The translations under genes were made by a program, and so were the position numbers. A stretch of 64,000 nt of DNA from contig NZ_LRUE01000021.1 in assembly GCF_001550135.1 (NCBI RefSeq), positions 1,434-65,433 of the forward strand. The letters are read 5' to 3'. This stretch comes from Pseudoalteromonas shioyasakiensis (GTDB lineage: Bacteria; Pseudomonadota; Gammaproteobacteria; Enterobacterales; Alteromonadaceae). Positions 8,042 to 16,734 of this stretch are shown here, one piece after another. The notes under the pieces were generated by a model, which saw nothing but the letters and a program-made list of their open reading frames with translations, was not told the origin of the DNA and ran no database searches. Positions within the stretch are counted from its first letter, which is position 1. Every line of letters starts with the position of its first letter.

Positions 8042-9070
8042 TTACGACTTTAACTGTTTTAGAATACCTTGCTCGATATCGGACTGGTTATAAACGCCGC
8101 TATCGAGCACCCAACCTGTGACTAGGCTCGCCGGTGTCACATCAAATGCCGGGTTATAAACCTTCGCGTTAGTCGGTGCCCACATCGCTTCACCAAAACT
8201 ACCACTAACACCGCGCACTTCATTAGGACTGCGTTGCTCAATTTCGATATCTGCACCACACAACGTTTGTGTATCAAGTGTCGTAAGTGGTGCAACGACA
8301 TAAAATGGAATGTTATGGAAATCCGCTAACACAGCGAGATTATAAGTGCCGACTTTATTGGCAAAATCACCGTTTGCAGCAATACGGTCTGCCCCTACAA
8401 ATATTTTATCTACTTTGCCCGCAGCCATTAAACTGGCTGCCATGTTATCGCAAATCAAAGTATAAGGGATTTGCCAACGCTCAAGCTCAAAAGCTGTTAA
8501 GCGGCCGCCTTGCAGTAACGGTCGTGTCTCATCAACCCAAACATGAATATCACCATGGCGTTGCTGCGCTTTATAAATCACACCTAATGCAGTGCCGACA
8601 CCCGCAGTCGCTAACGCACCAGTATTACAGTGCGTTAAAATGTTATCTCCCTTATTTACCAAAGCCGCACCACGTTCTGCCATGCTATCGCAAAGGGCAA
8701 TATCTTCTTTAAATAACTGCTCAGCAGTTGCGACAACAGCTGCAACATAATCAGTCTCTGCAAGCGCTGCACGTAACTTGGCCATGCAGTGCATAAGGTT
8801 TACCGCTGTTGGGCGTGTTGCTTCTAGTTCATCTATAGCAACCGCAAGTGCTGATTGACTCATGCCCTGCTCGGCTAGGTGTGCAACCAATAAGCTAGCA
8901 CCTAAGCCGATTAAAGGCGCTCCCCGGATTTTCAAAGTCAAAATCAAATCTTTCATCGTTTCAACATCGTTACATACATGCCAATGCTGTTGATGTGGCA
9001 ATAAATACTGATCAAGCACGGTTAGCGTACCTTGCTGATATTTAATACTGCTGGCGATGAGATCTTGCAT
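8042..9070 (-). CDS. mtnA: S-methyl-5-thioribose-1-phosphate isomerase
   Basis: This enzyme converts 5-methylthioribose-1-phosphate to 5-methylthioribulose-1-phosphate, the step before MtnB. It belongs to the eIF2B-like isomerase family. The catalytic Cys148 (LTHCNTGALAT) and Asp228 (VGADRIAANGDFANKVGTY) are present, as is the N-terminal RGAPLIG loop. At 342 aa it is full length. It is divergent from mtnK across a 145-bp region carrying a MetJ-like element, and its 3' end meets the convergent CadC-like regulator. Confidence 0.95.
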   Translation of the reverse strand: MQDLIASSIKYQQGTLTVLDQYLLPHQQHWHVCNDVETMKDLILTLKIRGAPLIGLGASLLVAHLAEQGMSQSALAVAIDELEATRPTAVNLMHCMAKLRAALAETDYVAAVVATAEQLFKEDIALCDSMAERGAALVNKGDNILTHCNTGALATAGVGTALGVIYKAQQRHGDIHVWVDETRPLLQGGRLTAFELERWQIPYTLICDNMAASLMAAGKVDKIFVGADRIAANGDFANKVGTYNLAVLADFHNIPFYVVAPLTTLDTQTLCGADIEIEQRSPNEVRGVSGSFGEAMWAPTNAKVYNPAFDVTPASLVTGWVLDSGVYNQSDIEQGILKQLKS

Positions 9071-9129
9071 ACTGAATCCGAATAACTAATGAATAACTAA
9101 TTTAAGTGAATAGTTATTTTACATCAGTT

Positions 9130-9163
9130 TTGACAACTAACAAGCTAGATGTATGGACATCTA
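9130..9163 (+). promoter_or_regulatory. mtnK-side promoter with overlapping tandem MetJ box
   Basis: AGATGTAT followed directly by GGACATCT (9147-9162) matches the met box consensus AGACGTCT at 6/8 in each half. It sits inside a perfect 7-bp inverted repeat TAGATGT/ACATCTA (9146-9163). A possible -35 (TTGACA, 9130-9135) and weak -10 (TATGGA, 9152-9157, 16-bp spacer) would place the operator over the -10 of mtnK. It closely resembles the element upstream of mtnB (3544-3559). The promoter boxes are less certain than the operator. Confidence 0.62.
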
Positions 9164-9215
9164 AACGGTTACAGGTATAGAATGCTCAAAGTTAATTGTA
9201 TTACGAGATAGAGCC

Positions 9216-10433
9216 ATGGCTAAATACACTGCCTTTAATGCAGAGCATGCTGTTGATTACATTAAAGAACTTGTTAAAAGTGAACTAATTTCAGTCTTCC
9301 CTGCTGATGCAACACTGACTGCATACGAGTTTGGAGACGGAAACTTAAACTTAGTTTTTCGGGTTGCTGATCAGCACAACAACAGTGTAATTCTAAAGCA
9401 AGCACTCCCTTATGCCCGCTGCGTAGGTGAGTCATGGCCATTATCGTTAGACCGCGCAAGAGTCGAAGCCGAAGTATTGATTAATCATGGTAAGTTGTGC
9501 CCAGAGCATACCGTGGCGATATTGCATCACGATGTCGAGCTGGCATTAACCGTGTTAGAAGATTTAGGTGAGTTACAAATTTTACGTGGTGCACAAATCA
9601 ACGCAGAGCAATTTCCATTATTGGCCAGCCACGTTGCGCTCTACTTAAGCCGTACAGGCTTTTATAACTCAGACTTTTACTTATCTGCTGAAGATAAAAA
9701 AGCCAAAGTCAGTCAATTTATTAATCCTGATTTATGTAAGATCACAGAAGACTTATTCTTTACTGATCCTTACATTGAGCATGAGCGCAATAATTTCCCT
9801 GCTGAGCTTAATGAACACGTCGAAAGTATTCGAAATAATGATGGTTTAAAACTGGCCGCGGCCAAATTAAAAGCTAAATTTTTATCTTGCCCACAAACTT
9901 TATTGCATGGCGATATGCACAGTGGCAGCATTTTTGTTGATAGCAAAACAACTAAAATGATCGACCCTGAGTTTGGCTTTTTTGGCCCTGTTGGCTTTGA
10001 TATCGGCTCATTTATGGGTAACTTGCTACTAAATTACTGTGCCCAAAACGCCCGCATTACAGAGCAAGCAAAACGCCGCCAGTATCAAACCCATTTATTA
10101 ACCTGCTTACAAGACTGTTATAGCCAATTTGAGCAACATTGGTTAAACCTAGCAAGCAGCGAAGCAACTGATATTAGCTTTGCAAACCGCGCCTTTATCG
10201 AAGATTACTTACAACACGTATTGCGTGATGCAATTGGTTACTGTGGCGCTGAACTTATTCGCCGTACTATTGGTTTAGCCCATGTTGCAGATATAGACGG
10301 TATTGAAGATGCACAAGCTCGTTTAGCAGTACAACAGCAAACGCTCGTACTCGGCGAGCAACTGATGCTCAATGCCACAAGCTGTAACAATAAAGATGAA
10401 TTCTTTTCTTTATTAATCAGTTTATTAAACTAA
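9216..10433 (+). CDS. mtnK: 5-methylthioribose kinase
   Basis: This cytoplasmic kinase phosphorylates 5-methylthioribose with ATP, providing the substrate of MtnA. It has the aminoglycoside-phosphotransferase-like fold. Motifs seen are the glycine-rich FGDGNLNLVF (39-48), the catalytic HGDMHSGSIF (231-240) and the metal-binding DPEFGFFGP (250-258). At 405 aa it is a normal size. It has its own promoter region shared with mtnA and ends just before an intrinsic terminator. An MTA nucleosidase must supply methylthioribose; none is in the window. Confidence 0.94.
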   Translation: MAKYTAFNAEHAVDYIKELVKSELISVFPADATLTAYEFGDGNLNLVFRVADQHNNSVILKQALPYARCVGESWPLSLDRARVEAEVLINHGKLCPEHTVAILHHDVELALTVLEDLGELQILRGAQINAEQFPLLASHVALYLSRTGFYNSDFYLSAEDKKAKVSQFINPDLCKITEDLFFTDPYIEHERNNFPAELNEHVESIRNNDGLKLAAAKLKAKFLSCPQTLLHGDMHSGSIFVDSKTTKMIDPEFGFFGPVGFDIGSFMGNLLLNYCAQNARITEQAKRRQYQTHLLTCLQDCYSQFEQHWLNLASSEATDISFANRAFIEDYLQHVLRDAIGYCGAELIRRTIGLAHVADIDGIEDAQARLAVQQQTLVLGEQLMLNATSCNNKDEFFSLLISLLN

Positions 10434-10445
10434 TAGTCAAAAAGT

Positions 10446-10471
10446 AAAAAGGCGCTCAATGCGCCTTTTAA
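10446..10471. terminator. bidirectional intrinsic terminator
   Basis: AAAAGGCGC-TCAAT-GCGCCTTTT forms a GC-rich stem flanked by A and T tracts. It lies between the convergent mtnK and glutamate-synthase-like genes and can serve both. Confidence 0.85.
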
Positions 10472-10484
10472 TTATTCAACAAGA

Positions 10485-11969
10485 TTATTTATTGTAGTGC
10501 TCATACATTTTATCGAGCGGCTCTGATAAACCATTTTCTTGTACCACTCGCACATGCTGGCGAGCTAACTCGCGGGCACTTGATACACCACATGAATGAG
10601 CAATCAGCCCTGCACCATAATGAATAAACTTATTATAATTGGCGACACGTTGTGCCTTATCGGTCACATCGAGGCCTCGCTGTAAGCGTTCATTATGAGT
10701 CGTAATACCGGTCGGGCAGGTATCTTTATTACATTGTAGAGCCTGAATACAACCAAGCGAAAACATATGACCACGCGCCGACACAATAAAATCAGCACCC
10801 AATGCAAGTGCCCAAGCCACTTTTGACGGTACGATTAGCTTACCTGATGCAATCACTTTCACTCGTTCTCTGAGACCATGTTTTTTTAGCAGATCAACAA
10901 CCAAAGGCAGGCTCTCTCGTAGCGGTAAACCAACTGAATCCATCAAGGGTTGAGGAGCTGCGCCCGTACCGCCGTCGGCACTATCAATAGTGATGAAATC
11001 AGGCGCTGATTCAATACCACGATTATTAATTTCACTGAACAAGGTCTCGAGCCAAGTGTATTCACCAATCACCGCTTTAAAACCGGTTGGCTTACCTGTG
11101 GTACTGCGTACCGTTTCAATCATATCGAGTAAATCTGCTGGGCATTTAATATCTGGATGACCATTTGGACTAATCGAGTCATGCCCTTCGGGAATACCCC
11201 GAATTTTTGCAATTTCAGCGGTCACTTTGCGCCCTGGTAACATACCCCCTTTACCGGGTTTAGCACCTTGACTCATTTTAATTTCGAACATTTTAACTTG
11301 TTCGTGATCAGCAATCGCTTTGAGTTTTTCGGTGCTTAATTTACCGTGCTCATCTCGAACACCATATTTTGCCGTGCCAATCTGAAACACAATATCTGCA
11401 CCACCTTCAAGGTGGTAAGGGCTGAGCCCTCCTTCACCGGTATTCATCCAACAGCCCGCTAACTTTGCACCTCGCGATAGTGCGCGCACCGCTGGCTTAG
11501 ATAAGGCACCAAAGCTCATGCCAGAAATATTAAATAACGAGTTTGTTGTATAAGGAGCTTGGCAATAAGGCCCTAACGTGACTTCGCTCGGGTCGAGTGC
11601 ATCTTCATCTAAAGTTGGGAACGCACAGTTCATAAACATCACCGTTCCCGTTGCTTCAAGACTTTGGGTTGAACCAAAGGCCGTAGTGCGGTCAACATTT
11701 TTCGCAGCGCGGTAAACCCAGCTTCGCTCAGCACGATTAAATGGTAGCTCTTCCCTATCCATGGCAAAAAAGTATTGTCGGAAGAATTCACCTTGGCGTT
11801 CAAAAAAATAACGAAAGCGGCCGATTACCGGGTAATTACGGCGAATCGCCTGCTTAGATTGCGTCACATCACTAATGTAAAAGCACACAATCACCAGCAA
11901 ACCTATGCCGAGTGCAAAAATAAACAAGCTGGCAAAAACATCGATACTAAAAATTATAAAATCACTCAT
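10485..11969 (-). CDS. membrane-anchored FMN-binding glutamate synthase family protein
   Basis: This 494-aa protein carries the FMN-binding synthase domain of glutamate synthase large subunits but lacks the glutaminase and GXGXG domains. An N-terminal membrane helix spans about residues 5-31. FMN-barrel motifs include GMSFGALSKPA, NTGEGGLSPYH, KMSQGAKPGKGGMLPG and SADGGTGAAP. Cys407, Cys413 and Cys418 (C-x5-C-x4-C, ending CPTGI) match the 3Fe-4S cluster motif of GltB. Such stand-alone proteins are widespread but functionally uncharacterised, so glutamate synthesis should not be assumed. It is convergent with mtnK. Confidence 0.85.
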   Translation of the reverse strand: MSDFIIFSIDVFASLFIFALGIGLLVIVCFYISDVTQSKQAIRRNYPVIGRFRYFFERQGEFFRQYFFAMDREELPFNRAERSWVYRAAKNVDRTTAFGSTQSLEATGTVMFMNCAFPTLDEDALDPSEVTLGPYCQAPYTTNSLFNISGMSFGALSKPAVRALSRGAKLAGCWMNTGEGGLSPYHLEGGADIVFQIGTAKYGVRDEHGKLSTEKLKAIADHEQVKMFEIKMSQGAKPGKGGMLPGRKVTAEIAKIRGIPEGHDSISPNGHPDIKCPADLLDMIETVRSTTGKPTGFKAVIGEYTWLETLFSEINNRGIESAPDFITIDSADGGTGAAPQPLMDSVGLPLRESLPLVVDLLKKHGLRERVKVIASGKLIVPSKVAWALALGADFIVSARGHMFSLGCIQALQCNKDTCPTGITTHNERLQRGLDVTDKAQRVANYNKFIHYGAGLIAHSCGVSSARELARQHVRVVQENGLSEPLDKMYEHYNK

Positions 11970-12035
11970 CCAAGGCCCCTTTGTGAAATGAAATCCTTCA
12001 AAGCATATAAGGTGTTTATATTACGTGCAATAAAC

Positions 12036-12066
12036 AAAAAAGGCGTGATGTAAGTCACGCCTTTTC
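12036..12066 (-). terminator. intrinsic terminator downstream of the DUF885 gene
   Basis: The stem AGGCGTGA/TCACGCCT (12041-12048 with 12055-12062) has a T-rich tail when read on the minus strand (A6 on the plus strand at 12036-12041). It follows the DUF885 stop at 12082 and lies upstream of the minus-strand glutamate-synthase-like gene, so it separates the two transcription units. Confidence 0.8.
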
Positions 12067-12081
12067 GTTTCTTTTATGCCG

Positions 12082-13860
12082 CTATGCTGCTCGTTTGGCT
12101 AATTCAGTTTTAATATAAAGTTGAATTTGCTCTTCAAGCACTGACATTGGCACTGAGCCATGACGTAATATTTGATGGTGGAATTCGCGAATATCGAAAT
12201 CTTGACCAAGTGCTTGCTCAGCTTCGTGGCGTAAACGTTTAATTGTTAGCTCACCAATTTTGTATGACAACGCTTGTGCAGGCCATGAAATATAACGGTC
12301 AGTTTCGGTCTTCACGTTATGTAATGATAGCGCGGTGTTTTCGCTCATAAATTTCATTGCGCGTTCGCGGCTCCAGCCATACATATGCATACCTGTATCA
12401 ACCACTAAACGTGCTGCACGCCACATTTCATAGGTTAAACGACCAAAATCACTGTATGGGTCTTGATAAAAGCCCGCTTCGATACCTAAAAACTCCGAAT
12501 ATAAGCCCCAACCTTCACCAAATGCCGACAAATATGCATTACGGCGATAGCTTGGTAATGACTCAAGTTCAGCATTTAGCGAGATTTGTAAATGATGCCC
12601 TGGTACAGCTTCGTGTAAAGTTAATGCTTCAAGAACATACAACGGGCGCTTATCTAACGCATAGGTATTAACCCAGTAATAACCCGCTTGATCATCACGG
12701 CGAGAACCTGAGTAACGGCCGGTTGTATATTTGGGGGCAATACTCTCTGGCACCGGTGCAACACCGTACGGCATTCTTGGCAAGGTGTGGAATAACTTAG
12801 GTAACTGCGCATCCATTTTCTTGGCGATGTAAGACGCTTCTTTTAGTAAATCTTTTGGTGTTTTTGCGTAAAATTGCGGATCAGTACGTAAAAAGTGCAC
12901 AAAATCAGCAAACGAGCCTTCAAAGCCTACTTTCTCAATAATTTTTTCCATTTCTGCGCGAATACGCGCCACTTCTTGTAAACCTAGCTCATGGATTTCT
13001 TTTGGCGTCATATCTGTGGTGGTGTAGTACTTAGCGCGATTTTCGTAAAACGCTTTGCCATTCGGCGTACTTGAAATACCAATATCTGTACGTGCACCCG
13101 GTTGATACTCATTGTTAAAGAAAGTTAAGTAACCTTGATATGCCGGAATAACTTGTTCTTTGATAATGGTTTGCGCTTGCTTTTGTAGCGCTGCAAACTC
13201 GCTATCACTTAAACCTGCCGTGTTATTTAAAAATGGTTTGTAAAATTCAGACTGTGTCGCATCATCAACAATATAAGCCGTGATTGAGTCTTGATAGCCC
13301 TCTAAAACAGCCTTTGGTTGAGTTAAACCCACTTCAAGACCTTTACGCATCCAGCCGATATTTTGCGAAAAATAGCGGGGAATTTGTTGTAATTTAGCAA
13401 GATATAGCTGGTAATCTTGTGGTTTTGTGTAATCTGAGCTTGATATCATAAATGATAGGCTAGAATGGAAGCCATACTCAGATGTCAGCGGCATATAATG
13501 CGCATTAAACACATATTCATCGACACTATTTTGCACTTGGCCACGCAAAATAGTCAGGTTAATGCGGTTTTCTTCCGATAACTTATCACGGTCGATAGCG
13601 TCTAGCTCGGCAAGTAGCTCAGTATTCTTCTTGTATTTTTGTTCTAAAAATTCAGCCGATAGATTTTCTAATAAATAACCATCAACGCCATTTTCTTTAC
13701 CATATGGGCTGATGCTTTGGCGGTAATTAACAATATTTTCGGCTACTTGAGTAAATTGCTGATCAGCATCAATATTTGTGACTTGGCAAGCGCTTAAAGT
13801 ACAAGCTAAAGCAACCGCAATAACAGAGCGGTTTAAAGTTCGCGACAGTGTTTGTTTCAT
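12082..13860 (-). CDS. DUF885 family lipoprotein, putative metallopeptidase-like
   Basis: This 592-aa protein begins with a lipoprotein signal peptide (lipobox LSAC, Cys25), so it is probably anchored in the outer membrane or periplasm. It belongs to the DUF885 family, with the hallmark LHEAVPGHHLQ (His416 on) and a downstream EGWGLYSEFLG that resemble zinc-peptidase HExxH...E sites. Enzymatic function is not established for most of the family. I chose ATG 13858-13860 over an in-frame start at 13920 because it puts the signal peptide at the N-terminus. It appears to be a single-gene unit with a terminator downstream. Confidence 0.85.
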   Translation of the reverse strand: MKQTLSRTLNRSVIAVALACTLSACQVTNIDADQQFTQVAENIVNYRQSISPYGKENGVDGYLLENLSAEFLEQKYKKNTELLAELDAIDRDKLSEENRINLTILRGQVQNSVDEYVFNAHYMPLTSEYGFHSSLSFMISSSDYTKPQDYQLYLAKLQQIPRYFSQNIGWMRKGLEVGLTQPKAVLEGYQDSITAYIVDDATQSEFYKPFLNNTAGLSDSEFAALQKQAQTIIKEQVIPAYQGYLTFFNNEYQPGARTDIGISSTPNGKAFYENRAKYYTTTDMTPKEIHELGLQEVARIRAEMEKIIEKVGFEGSFADFVHFLRTDPQFYAKTPKDLLKEASYIAKKMDAQLPKLFHTLPRMPYGVAPVPESIAPKYTTGRYSGSRRDDQAGYYWVNTYALDKRPLYVLEALTLHEAVPGHHLQISLNAELESLPSYRRNAYLSAFGEGWGLYSEFLGIEAGFYQDPYSDFGRLTYEMWRAARLVVDTGMHMYGWSRERAMKFMSENTALSLHNVKTETDRYISWPAQALSYKIGELTIKRLRHEAEQALGQDFDIREFHHQILRHGSVPMSVLEEQIQLYIKTELAKRAA

Positions 13861-14201
13861 AGCATTCTTTTTAGTTTTAATCAGTATCGCTAAAGTAGCG
13901 CAGCACTGGCTAAAACCCAAGCAAATGCGACCAAGCTCAGGTTAAATACGCTCAAATTAACAGCGTTGTGTAAATAAGAATGAGCAAGGTTTAAGCAATT
14001 TTTAATTACACTTGTTAAAGTTGTTGAGAAAATCAGCTAATAGACACAAACGAAACAAATTTAAGTTCCAAAATTAGCGATTTTGCTTTTAAATAGACTG
14101 ATTACAGATTACTGTAGACTCGGTATTTATGCTTGGAAGCAAATAAACTTTACGGAAGAGATGATTAATTGGTTGATATGCGTATTTAGTGGTATTGAAA
14201 A
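13861..14201. other. 341-bp divergent intergenic region
   Basis: This stretch separates the minus-strand DUF885 gene and the plus-strand GGDEF-like gene. It is AT-rich and must hold both promoters, but I see no unambiguous -35/-10 pair. A short inverted repeat TACAG-ATTA-CTGTA lies at 14103-14116. No RNA gene or small reading frame is supported. Confidence 0.5.
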
Positions 14202-15206
14202 ATGATGTTCCATGATCCCATGGCTATTGCTCAAGAAAAAATGACAAAGGTATGTATCTTTTTAGAACATCATGCATTACCGCCGTCACCACTTAACTAC
14301 CAAGTTGTTTACACCTACGTCAGTCAGTCTAACCCAAAACTTAACGCCGCTATTGACCGTGCCATCGCACAAAGAAAAACCATCGATTGTGTCTATGTAG
14401 AACAGCTTTATTTCGATTTTATAGAGCAAGGCCATAAAATGAAAACCGCCATTGTTCGCAACGTTGATTCCGTTATTAACACTCTTTCACGTAATGCTAG
14501 CAATAACGAACAAAATATTGTGCGCTTTGCTGATCAAGTTAGTGACTGTGTGCATTCAATCGATGAAAACAATATTGAGCAAACGCGTCACGCATTAAAA
14601 ATGCTCGGTAAGCAATCAGAAGTGCTGCTCAATCAACACCGTCAATTTAAGCAAGAAATAGCAAAAGCCAAATCGCTGCAAGAAAAAACCCAAAAACAGC
14701 TCACTCAATTACGCAAACAACACATTACCGACCAACAAACCGGCTTATACAAGCGCCATTACTTGAATCAACAAACCCAGCTCTGGGTCGGCCAAAATAA
14801 AGCGGTTTGTGCTATCTCTATTCACATTGAGAACTTAAACCATTTTATTGAAAACTATGGCGATGTCATTGGTGAAGTTATTTTGAGTAAAGTCGCCAAG
14901 CAAGTGCAAAAATACGTACAAGAAAGCGGTTTACCTGGGCGCACAAGTAAAGATGAATTTACCATCCTACTTGCTGATATAGAGCCTGAAACTGCCAACT
15001 TAATTGCCGAAAAAGTACGAAATGGTGTAGAAAAGCTGCGCTTTGTCAGCTCAAAAAATGGCACCAAACTTCCAGCTATCACCCTAGCCCTAGGCATCGC
15101 TAAACATGAAGGCGATGGCGACTTTAACAGTTTAGCCCGTAAAGCCTCTTTAGCAGCCGCTAAAGCCAAGTCGCTAGGGCAAAGTAGTTTTATTGCCGGC
15201 CAATAA
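14202..15206 (+). CDS. degenerate GGDEF-domain protein (probably not a cyclase)
   Basis: This 334-aa soluble protein has an N-terminal helical, coiled-coil-rich region of about 165 aa (SPLNYQVVYTYVSQ... and a later KSLQEKTQKQLTQLRKQH) and a C-terminal GGDEF fold starting at TDQQTGLYKRHYL. The signature GG(D/E)EF is replaced by SKDEF at 249-253. The upstream metal-binding D-x-D-x-F-K region reads HIENLNHFIENYGD, with the aspartates missing. Both changes predict loss of diguanylate cyclase activity, so a c-di-GMP- or GTP-binding or scaffold role is more likely. Start choice between the adjacent ATGs at 14202 and 14205 is uncertain, with only a weak ribosome-binding site. Confidence 0.78.
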   Translation: MMFHDPMAIAQEKMTKVCIFLEHHALPPSPLNYQVVYTYVSQSNPKLNAAIDRAIAQRKTIDCVYVEQLYFDFIEQGHKMKTAIVRNVDSVINTLSRNASNNEQNIVRFADQVSDCVHSIDENNIEQTRHALKMLGKQSEVLLNQHRQFKQEIAKAKSLQEKTQKQLTQLRKQHITDQQTGLYKRHYLNQQTQLWVGQNKAVCAISIHIENLNHFIENYGDVIGEVILSKVAKQVQKYVQESGLPGRTSKDEFTILLADIEPETANLIAEKVRNGVEKLRFVSSKNGTKLPAITLALGIAKHEGDGDFNSLARKASLAAAKAKSLGQSSFIAGQ

Positions 15207-15327
15207 AGTTTAAAACTGCGCTAAGTCATGAAAAGCCACGCTAATCTGATGATTTAGTTATAATCAAATTGCACCCCACAGCTACAATCAAGTACACTAG
15301 TCTTTATTGCCACGATAGAGATTAATC

Positions 15328-16083
15328 ATGAACGAGAATCAAGAAAAGACCACGCATTTTGGCTATAAAACCGTTGCTGAAAACGACAAAGCATCAATGG
15401 TTGCAGATGTATTCCACTCAGTCGCTGCAAAGTATGACGTAATGAATGATCTTATGTCGTTCGGTATTCATCGTTTATGGAAACGCCAAACTATTGCAAG
15501 TTCAGGTGTTCGCAAAGGTCACTATGTATTAGATCTTGCCGGCGGTACAGGTGATTTAACCGCTAAATTTAGTCAGCTAGTGGGTGAAACCGGTCAGGTT
15601 ATCTTAGGCGATATTAACTCTTCGATGCTGAAAGTTGGCCGTGAGAAACTGCGTAACCTAGGTCGTGTTGGCAATATCGAATATGTTCAAATGAATGCAG
15701 AAGCATTGCCATTTCCTGATAACAGCTTCGACTTAATTACGATTGCCTTTGGTCTTCGTAACGTGACCGATAAAGATAAAGCTCTGCGTTCAATGTATCG
15801 TATTCTTAAGCCAGGTGGCCGTTTACTCGTGCTTGAGTTCTCAAAACCAGAACAAGAAGTATTAAGCAAAGCCTACGATTTCTACTCATTTAATATCTTA
15901 CCTAAGATGGGTGAGCTGGTTGCGAATGATGGCGAGTCTTATCAATATCTTGCTGAATCAATCCGTATGCATCCAGATCAAGAAACATTAAAAGGCATGA
16001 TGGAAGATGCTGGTTTTGAACAAACCAGTTATCAAAACCTTACTGGCGGTATTGTTGCCCTTCACCGTGGTTTTAAATACTAA
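15328..16083 (+). CDS. ubiE: ubiquinone/menaquinone biosynthesis C-methyltransferase
   Basis: This SAM-dependent enzyme C-methylates the benzoquinol (and, where present, demethylmenaquinol) ring. The class I methyltransferase motif [12 protein letters not shown] is clear, with AFGLRNVTD and [14 protein letters not shown] downstream, both typical of UbiE. The length, 251 aa, matches the E. coli protein. It starts at ATG 15328 with a GAG-type ribosome-binding site and heads the conserved ubiE-ubiJ-ubiB-tat gene order. Confidence 0.97.
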   Translation: MNENQEKTTHFGYKTVAENDKASMVADVFHSVAAKYDVMNDLMSFGIHRLWKRQTIASSGVRKGHYVLDLAGGTGDLTAKFSQLVGETGQVILGDINSSMLKVGREKLRNLGRVGNIEYVQMNAEALPFPDNSFDLITIAFGLRNVTDKDKALRSMYRILKPGGRLLVLEFSKPEQEVLSKAYDFYSFNILPKMGELVANDGESYQYLAESIRMHPDQETLKGMMEDAGFEQTSYQNLTGGIVALHRGFKY

Positions 16084-16111
16084 AAATTCTGTAAATTAAG
16101 TAGGTAACGCG

Positions 16112-16717
16112 ATGTTAGCAAACGCTCTGTTATCACTAGTCGAACGAATCATTAATCAACTGCTGCAGTTAGACCCTCAGTTAAAGGGTAAGCTTGCAGC
16201 AATTGCTGATAAACAGCTGTTGATTGAGATACGTGATTGGCAACAGTCAATTTTGTGTGTTTACAGCGACGAGCAAATTCACTTATACAGTACGCAAGAG
16301 CGTAGTTTTGATTGCATGATCAGCGCCGATATCGACACCTTGTTGGCGCTTAAAGATCCATCAATGCTCACGCAACTCATTCGCCAAGATAAGCTCGACT
16401 TACAAGGCGATTTAAATCTTGCGCAAGGCTTTAGCAATGCCTTTGCTGAGCTTGATATTGATTGGCCAGAACATTTTTCTCGGTACATTGGCGATGCCCC
16501 AGCACAACAGTTGTGGCTCTCTATTCAAGCTTTAAAGCGTCGTGGTTCACAAACAAAAAGTAAGTTAGAAAACACCTTAACAACGCTTTGCCAAGATGAG
16601 TTAGCAGTGACCATACACCCTCTTGAGCTTGCTGAATTTAAACAGCAAAACCGCCAATTAAAAAGCCAAGTATCTCAATTAGAGATGCGAATTAACGCGC
16701 TGTTACAGTCTCGCTAA
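16112..16717 (+). CDS. ubiJ: ubiquinone biosynthesis accessory factor UbiJ
   Basis: This 201-aa protein has an N-terminal SCP2-like lipid-binding domain (about 15-115, SILCVYSDEQIHLYS...CMISADIDTLLAL) and a C-terminal helical coiled-coil tail (FKQQNRQLKSQVSQLEMRI). UbiJ with UbiK organises the soluble Ubi metabolon and binds quinone intermediates. Its place between ubiE (28-base gap) and ubiB (17-base gap) is diagnostic. Confidence 0.94.
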   Translation: MLANALLSLVERIINQLLQLDPQLKGKLAAIADKQLLIEIRDWQQSILCVYSDEQIHLYSTQERSFDCMISADIDTLLALKDPSMLTQLIRQDKLDLQGDLNLAQGFSNAFAELDIDWPEHFSRYIGDAPAQQLWLSIQALKRRGSQTKSKLENTLTTLCQDELAVTIHPLELAEFKQQNRQLKSQVSQLEMRINALLQSR

Positions 16718-16734
16718 TGCGCTAAGGAACTTGT

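Noticed and set aside
14103..14116. TACAG-ATTA-CTGTA as a LexA box
   Set aside because: The half-sites are in the opposite order and spacing from the LexA consensus CTGT-N8-ACAG.
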